A stretch of DNA of 10,205 bases from an uncultured Bacilli bacterium (GTDB taxonomy: Bacteria > Bacillota_I > Bacilli_A > ML615J-28 > CAG-698), in assembly GCA_947627395.1 (NCBI GenBank), contig CANQVW010000053.1, positions 1 to 10,205 of the forward strand. Direction: 5' to 3'. Position numbers and translations under genes: made by a program. The notes under the pieces were generated by a model. That model searched no databases and was not told where the DNA came from. It worked only from the letters and a program-made list of their open reading frames with translations. This document shows, one piece after another, positions 6,490-10,205 of the stretch. Numbering within the stretch: position 1 is the first letter of the stretch; each line of letters opens with the position of its first letter.

Positions 6490-7467
6490 ATGAGAAAAAT
6501 CAAAATGTTTATTGGCATATGTTTATGTAGTGTCCTTTTATTTACGGTGAGTGCTTGTAAAAAAACAAAAGTAAATGAAGATATTTTAAGTATTGAAGTT
6601 CTTGAACAAGATGCACATATTTATTATGAAAACTTTAATATTCAATCTTATCATATAGAAGTTACTTATAAAGATGAAGCGAAGGAAAAAGAAATTCTTG
6701 AAATGAATAAGAATATGATTTCTTCCTCTGATTTAAAGAAATTTTTAACAGCTGGAAATTATTCGATTACAGTGAATTATCAAGGAGTTAAAACAACTTG
6801 GAATGTTGTTATTGAAGATGAAATTAAACCTGCAAAATTAGAATTAATTCCTGCAAGTGTAACGAAAAAAGCATCAGAATTTAAATATTCAGAAGTTGTT
6901 GTTCGCTTGCATTATAATACAGGAGAAGTTCTAGACTCTGAGTTAACTTTAGATATGGTCGATAAAGAAGATAGAATTCAATTAGTTGCAGCTGGTGAAC
7001 ATGATGTAACCGTACATATGTTAGATTTAAGTGCTGTGCTTCATCTAGATTTACTTCCAAATGCTCCTGATCTTGATACCATTCAAAAAGAAGGTTTTAT
7101 TTATTGTTATACAAGAAAAAATGAGAATGGATATATTTCATCTTATTACTATCGAGGAACAAAGCCTTTTTCTTCCTATCAATTTCGATTAACTTACCAT
7201 GATGATCAAGTGAAAAATATTGTTTTAACACCAAATCAAGAATTAGATGGATCTTTCATTTATTATATGGAAGAAGAAGGAATGAATATTAGTTATTCAA
7301 ACTTTCAAAATATATCCAATCAAGTACTACTATTTACAATAACATTTACAAGTAGTAATCAATATGAAAACTTTCGTTTAGATTCTAATTTTTCAAGTGA
7401 ATGTTATCGTATTGAGGATGGTAAAGTTGTACAAGTAGAGGATTTTGAAATTAGTTTATTAAGATAA
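6490..7467 (+). CDS. Ig-like lipoprotein with a cohesin-like C-terminus
   Basis: The 325-residue precursor has a short signal peptide and a lipobox V20-S-A-C23, so the mature protein should be lipid-anchored to the outer face of the membrane. Residues 31-110 and 113-188 look like two bacterial Ig-like domains (alternating beta strands, with AGNYSITVNY and AAGEHDVTVH near their ends). Residues 199-322 form a third beta-rich unit. Its FSSYQFRLTYHDDQVKNI stretch (227-244), later YSNF (269-272) and VLLFTITF (279-286) follow the pattern of cohesins (FxFxLxYDPxxL, then a strand ending in a TITF-like motif). The similarity is by eye and divergent. AAGGAGG (6476-6482), inside the upstream gene, is its ribosome binding site, so translation is coupled to the dockerin-bearing phosphoesterase. 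The simplest role is a membrane anchor for that enzyme. The Ig-like and lipoprotein calls are firm; the cohesin call is a hypothesis. Confidence 0.8.
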   Translation: MRKIKMFIGICLCSVLLFTVSACKKTKVNEDILSIEVLEQDAHIYYENFNIQSYHIEVTYKDEAKEKEILEMNKNMISSSDLKKFLTAGNYSITVNYQGVKTTWNVVIEDEIKPAKLELIPASVTKKASEFKYSEVVVRLHYNTGEVLDSELTLDMVDKEDRIQLVAAGEHDVTVHMLDLSAVLHLDLLPNAPDLDTIQKEGFIYCYTRKNENGYISSYYYRGTKPFSSYQFRLTYHDDQVKNIVLTPNQELDGSFIYYMEEEGMNISYSNFQNISNQVLLFTITFTSSNQYENFRLDSNFSSECYRIEDGKVVQVEDFEISLLR

Positions 7468-7470
7468 AAT

Positions 7471-7504
7471 AAAAAAGTGTGAGAAAATAAATCACACTTT
7501 TTTT
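7471..7504. terminator. Strong bidirectional terminator between convergent operons
   Basis: AAAAAAGTGTGA (7471-7482) pairs over 12 bp with TCACACTTTTTT (7492-7503), with a 9-nt loop. T runs lie on both strands, so it can end the plus-strand lipoprotein operon (stop 7467) and the minus-strand P-II operon (stop 7508). Confidence 0.9.
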
Positions 7505-7507
7505 ATG

Positions 7508-7846
7508 TTAAAGAGATTCTTGAAAAGAAGAAAAAGAGACACCAACCACATTAGAAACAGGAAGAGAAAAAGCAATTCCTTGTCCTGGGGTTTGCATTCC
7601 TACTTCTTGATAAAGCGCTTGAAGAATCGCATCTTTAATCTCATGGACAACTAAAATCATGACTATTTCTTTTTCGGGTTGAATCATAATTCCATAAAAC
7701 TCTTCCGCATCCTTATTTCCCGTGCCACGTGCTGTTATGATGGTTCCCCCCTTAGCACCATTTTCTTTTGCCGCTTTCATGACAATATCCGTAAAACCAT
7801 GATTGACAATACAAAAGATCACTTCAAATTTTGAATTATTTTCCAT
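7508..7846 (-). CDS. P-II-like regulatory protein, distal paralogue
   Basis: This small cytoplasmic protein of 112 residues starts MENNSKFEV. I choose the ATG at 7846 because AAAGGAG lies about 10 nt upstream, whereas the longer frame to 7903 has no such site and would overlap the previous gene by more. It shows the P-II ferredoxin-like pattern: strand FEVIFCIVN, then a helix with AAKENGAKGGTIITARGTG, a strand with EIVMILVV, and a C-terminal GQGIAFSLPV block. P-II-type proteins are trimers that bind nucleotides and switch a membrane transporter or enzyme. Its start overlaps the previous gene's stop by 11 bp. Genes of this kind are typically found beside DUF1538 membrane proteins, and control of that protein is the likely job (inference). 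Confidence 0.8.
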   Translation of the reverse strand: MENNSKFEVIFCIVNHGFTDIVMKAAKENGAKGGTIITARGTGNKDAEEFYGIMIQPEKEIVMILVVHEIKDAILQALYQEVGMQTPGQGIAFSLPVSNVVGVSFSSFQESL

Positions 7847-8231
7847 GATGGGTTTCTCCTTTCTGTAAATTTTTTGTGGCAAAATGATAACATTGTTTAC
7901 CAATCATACTCGTTAGTGGAATTGTAAAGGCAATTCCTTGATGGCTTTTAAATTCTAAAGATAGAGTTTGAAAAACCTCTTTTACTTTACTTTGCTTGAT
8001 TAAACTAAATATAACCTCTTTTTCTATTTCCGCAAGTCCAAAGTAACTTAGAATTTCTGAACTAGCCGTTCCTTTACCAAAAATAATCGATTGGAATGTA
8101 ACATCATATTGCTCATATAAATTTTTAAAATAATTCCCTTGATTTCTTTCAACAATCGTTATTAACATTTCAAGTTTCTCTACAATCGGTGAAGTTGTTT
8201 TTTTCTTTTTAAATGGATGAATATCTGGCAT
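7836..8231 (-). CDS. P-II-like protein, diverged proximal paralogue
   Basis: The start is the ATG at 8231 (MPDIHPFKKKK). A GGAGG at 8237-8241 lies 5 nt upstream and sits inside the longer frame, so the ATG at 8243 is not a true start. The 131-residue protein has a lysine-rich N-terminal extension, then a P-II-like fold: strand MLITIVE, a middle segment IIFGKGTASSEILSY, strand EVIFSLI, and a C-terminal block HQGIAFTIPLTSMIG that parallels GQGIAFSLPVSNVVG in the next gene. The central glycine-rich motif is degenerate compared with GTIITARGTG of its neighbour, so nucleotide binding may be lost or shared. It lies 11 bp after the membrane-protein gene and overlaps the next gene, consistent with one operon and possibly a mixed oligomer. 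Confidence 0.7.
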   Translation of the reverse strand: MPDIHPFKKKKTTSPIVEKLEMLITIVERNQGNYFKNLYEQYDVTFQSIIFGKGTASSEILSYFGLAEIEKEVIFSLIKQSKVKEVFQTLSLEFKSHQGIAFTIPLTSMIGKQCYHFATKNLQKGETHHGK

Positions 8232-8242
8232 AAAGACCTCCA

Positions 8243-9754
8243 TTAATTAAAATAAATAATTTGTGCATCATCTTCACTGACCTTTTTAGGTTGAAGAGCT
8301 TTAGATGCTTTCTTTTGTTTTAGAACTGAGATAAATCCAAGAAGTTGAATCGTAACAAGAGGAGTCATCGCCACCATTGCCACAATTCCAAAAGCACCTT
8401 CCATAATACGATTTTCCCCTAAAATCACACTACATGCCCCAACAGCAAAGGGAAGGATAAAACCTGCTGTCATTGGACCACTGGCAACTCCTCCTGAATC
8501 AAAGGCAATGGCAGTATAAATTTTAGGAACAAAAAAGGTAAGGAGTAGAGAAATAAAATATCCTGGAAGAATATACCATAAAATACTAAAACCAAATAAA
8601 ATACGAATCATGGATAAAGCAATCGATAAGCCGACTCCAAGAGATAAACCAACGAGCATAGAGCGTTTTGATATGGTACCACCACTTAATTCTTCCACTT
8701 GTTTATTTAAAACATGAATAGCAGGTTCTGCTAGAACGACGACCAAACCCATAAGTAAGCCAAGAGGAATTAAAACCCAAGCATAACTCGATGATCCGAT
8801 GTTTTTTCCAATGGAAACACCTGCTGGCATAAAACCAATGTTTACAGCCGTTAGAAATAGAATTAAACCCAAATAAGTATATAAAATTCCAATGAGGATT
8901 CTGATTAATCTTTTTTTAGGTAAATGAATAAAAATAGCTTGAAAAATAAAAAAGAAAAGGACAATTGGAGCAAGGGCAATACTAACATCTTTTGTGTATT
9001 CCATAAATCCATGAAAAAACATATGAAGAATAGAAGAAGATAAATCCATTGTTTCTTCAATATAAGTTGGAGTTCCTTTAAAAAATAATCCTAGGATAAA
9101 AACAGCAAGAATTGGACCAATGGAACAAAGAGCAATCAAACCAAAACTATTTTCTTTTGTTTGATGGTCTCCCGCAAGAGTTGCAGTGCCTACCCCAAGG
9201 GCCATAATAAAGGGAACCGTAATTGGACCTGTTGTAACACCTCCTGAATCAAAAGCCATCGGCAAAAATTCAGGTTGGACAAAGATACATAATAGAAATA
9301 TCAGTCCATAAAAGATCATTAAAAGTAAAGTTAAATTTATTTTGAAAATAATACGCAACAAAGCAAGGACTAAAAATAGCCCAACACCCAAAGCAACGGT
9401 TATAATAAGGACTGTTGAATTGACGGGAACTTGATTGGCTAATACACTTAAATCAGGTTCTGCAAGGGTAATTAAAATCCCTAAAGCCAAACTTGATAAA
9501 ATCAAAAACCAAAGTTTTTTAGATTTAATGAAGACTTCACCAATATGTTGCCCCATGGGGGTCATCGCAACATTTGCCCCTAAAGTAAATAGCCCCATTC
9601 CAATAATCATGAGAACAGCACCAAATATAAATAGTTTCAATTCTTTAGGAGTGAGGACAGATATTTTTGTCATATGAAGTAAAAGTACAATCATTGTAAT
9701 AGGAAGAATAGATAGAAGGGATTCTTTTATTTTTTCTAAGAGTTGTTTTTTCAT
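8243..9754 (-). CDS. DUF1538-family multipass membrane protein
   Basis: The 503-residue protein is highly hydrophobic with about 12 membrane segments and consists of two DUF1538-type repeats. The same motifs recur about 245-250 residues apart: LAEPD at 97-101 and LAEPA at 341-345, and AFDSGGVTTGP at 167-177 and AFDSGGVASGP at 417-427. The internal duplication suggests a pseudo-twofold transporter- or channel-like architecture. The C-terminal tail after about residue 480 is charged and cytoplasmic. I choose ATG 9754 (MKKQLLEK) because GGAGG lies 8 nt upstream; the ATG at 9760 is only 2 nt away from it, and the TTG at 9787 overlaps the promoter. The family has no established biochemical function that I can state. 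Two P-II-like genes follow in the same operon, so its activity is likely tied to a nucleotide or metabolite signal. Confidence 0.9.
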   Translation of the reverse strand: MKKQLLEKIKESLLSILPITMIVLLLHMTKISVLTPKELKLFIFGAVLMIIGMGLFTLGANVAMTPMGQHIGEVFIKSKKLWFLILSSLALGILITLAEPDLSVLANQVPVNSTVLIITVALGVGLFLVLALLRIIFKINLTLLLMIFYGLIFLLCIFVQPEFLPMAFDSGGVTTGPITVPFIMALGVGTATLAGDHQTKENSFGLIALCSIGPILAVFILGLFFKGTPTYIEETMDLSSSILHMFFHGFMEYTKDVSIALAPIVLFFFIFQAIFIHLPKKRLIRILIGILYTYLGLILFLTAVNIGFMPAGVSIGKNIGSSSYAWVLIPLGLLMGLVVVLAEPAIHVLNKQVEELSGGTISKRSMLVGLSLGVGLSIALSMIRILFGFSILWYILPGYFISLLLTFFVPKIYTAIAFDSGGVASGPMTAGFILPFAVGACSVILGENRIMEGAFGIVAMVAMTPLVTIQLLGFISVLKQKKASKALQPKKVSEDDAQIIYFN

Positions 9755-9778
9755 CTTCATATCCTCCTTTATAATGTT

Positions 9779-9808
9779 ATTATACAATAGAGATTATGCT
9801 TTAGTCAA
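9779..9808 (-). promoter_or_regulatory. Promoter of the DUF1538/P-II operon
   Basis: On the minus strand, TTGACT (9808-9803) and TATAAT (9784-9779) are 18 nt apart. The distance to the chosen start is about 25 nt, which leaves a short leader with AGGAGG. Confidence 0.8.
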
Positions 9809-9844
9809 ATTAAATATGAAAAATTGTGAAAAAAGAAAAAGTAA

Positions 9845-9873
9845 TTGAAAAAAGGAAGAAAAACATATATAAT
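9845..9873 (+). promoter_or_regulatory. Divergent promoter for the MATE transporter gene
   Basis: TTGAAA (9845-9850) and TATAAT (9868-9873) are 17 nt apart. The -35 element is about 37 bp from the -35 of the opposing operon, so a shared regulator between them is possible, but no clear operator repeat is seen. GGTGA at 9882-9886 is the weak ribosome binding site. Confidence 0.7.
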
Positions 9874-9891
9874 ATTTATTTGGTGAAATGT

Positions 9892-10205
9892 ATGAATACA
9901 AAACAAAAAGCAATGACAGAAGGAGTGATATGGAAACAAATTCTATTTTTTTCCATTCCAATTCTTTTGAGTAGTTTGTTCCAACAATTATACAATACCG
10001 TCGATAGTGCGGTTGTTGGAAGTGTAGAAGGACGAGATGCATTAGGTGCAGTAGGAGCTGCTGGTCCACTCATTAATTTACTTGTGGGTTTGTTTTTAGG
10101 AATTGCAACGGGAGCAAGTGCTGTGATTGCTCATTATTTTGGTGCTAGGGATGAAAAAAATGTGCAAAAAAGTGTTCATACAGCGGTGGCATTAGGTCTT
10201 ATTTG
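9892..10205 (+). CDS. MATE-family multidrug efflux transporter, 5' part
   Basis: The first 104 codons are visible and the gene runs off the right edge. ATG 9892 (MNTKQKAMTEG) is in the frame of the conserved sequence, while the ATG at 9888 is in another frame. The N-terminal features are those of MATE transporters: a short cytoplasmic lead, then WKQILFFSIPILLSSLFQQL and YNTVDSAVVG at the start of helix 1-2, GAVGAAGPL, then GIATGASAVIAHYFGARD entering helix 3. These are sodium- or proton-driven exporters of cationic drugs and other organic compounds, in the cytoplasmic membrane. The gene has its own promoter, divergent from the DUF1538 operon. The substrate cannot be told. Confidence 0.92.
   Translation, partial: MNTKQKAMTEGVIWKQILFFSIPILLSSLFQQLYNTVDSAVVGSVEGRDALGAVGAAGPLINLLVGLFLGIATGASAVIAHYFGARDEKNVQKSVHTAVALGLI

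Noticed and set aside
9794..10073. Minus-strand frames opposite the MATE gene start
   Set aside because: They are shadows of the clear MATE coding sequence and cross the divergent promoter.
1..10205. CRISPR array, tRNA or rRNA genes
   Set aside because: No regularly spaced repeats, cloverleaf sequences or conserved rRNA blocks were seen on either strand.

Overview
The window is AT-rich bacterial DNA with strong AGGAGG-type ribosome binding sites, TTGaaa/TATAAT promoters and T-tailed hairpin terminators. Together with the protein content (dockerin module, DUF1538 protein with P-II-like partners, S-box-like leader) this points to a low-GC Firmicute (Bacillota). A gut Erysipelotrichia-type organism is my best guess, but the taxonomic level is inference and no rRNA is present to settle it.

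Layout. Positions 1-3000 are a decayed accessory segment in which no protein gene looks intact: a HExxH metalloprotease-like gene split by a frameshift at an A7 run (461-1362), an AAA+ ATPase of the AAA_14/DUF4143 type with a 5' frameshift, an internal TGA and a 3' chimeric membrane tail (1623-2352), a short gene start stopped by an in-frame TAA (2379-2549), and a frameshifted RhuM-like fragment (2656-2999). RhuM genes commonly sit inside type I restriction-modification loci, so the last two may be the debris of one. Positions 3189-4092 hold a promoter, a SAM-I (S-box)-like leader, a 20-codon ORF and an N-formylglutamate amidohydrolase family gene joined to that ORF by an ATGA overlap. Positions 4154-7504 are a two-gene secreted/lipoprotein operon ending in a strong bidirectional terminator. 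On the minus strand, 9808 to 7508 is a three-gene operon encoding a duplicated DUF1538 membrane protein and two small P-II-like proteins. From 9845 a divergent promoter drives a MATE-family efflux transporter cut by the window edge.

How the genes work together. The most interesting unit is 4217-7467. The first gene encodes an exported purple-acid-phosphatase-like metallophosphoesterase carrying a C-terminal type I dockerin (two well-formed calcium loops). The second, 2 bp downstream, encodes a lipoprotein with Ig-like domains and a C-terminal region that reads like a divergent cohesin. If so, the pair is a minimal self-contained cohesin/dockerin system tethering a phosphatase to the cell surface. 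The DUF1538/P-II operon looks like a membrane protein under control of a P-II-type heteromeric regulator. The S-box-like leader in front of an amidohydrolase is an unusual pairing and may have lost its original target gene.
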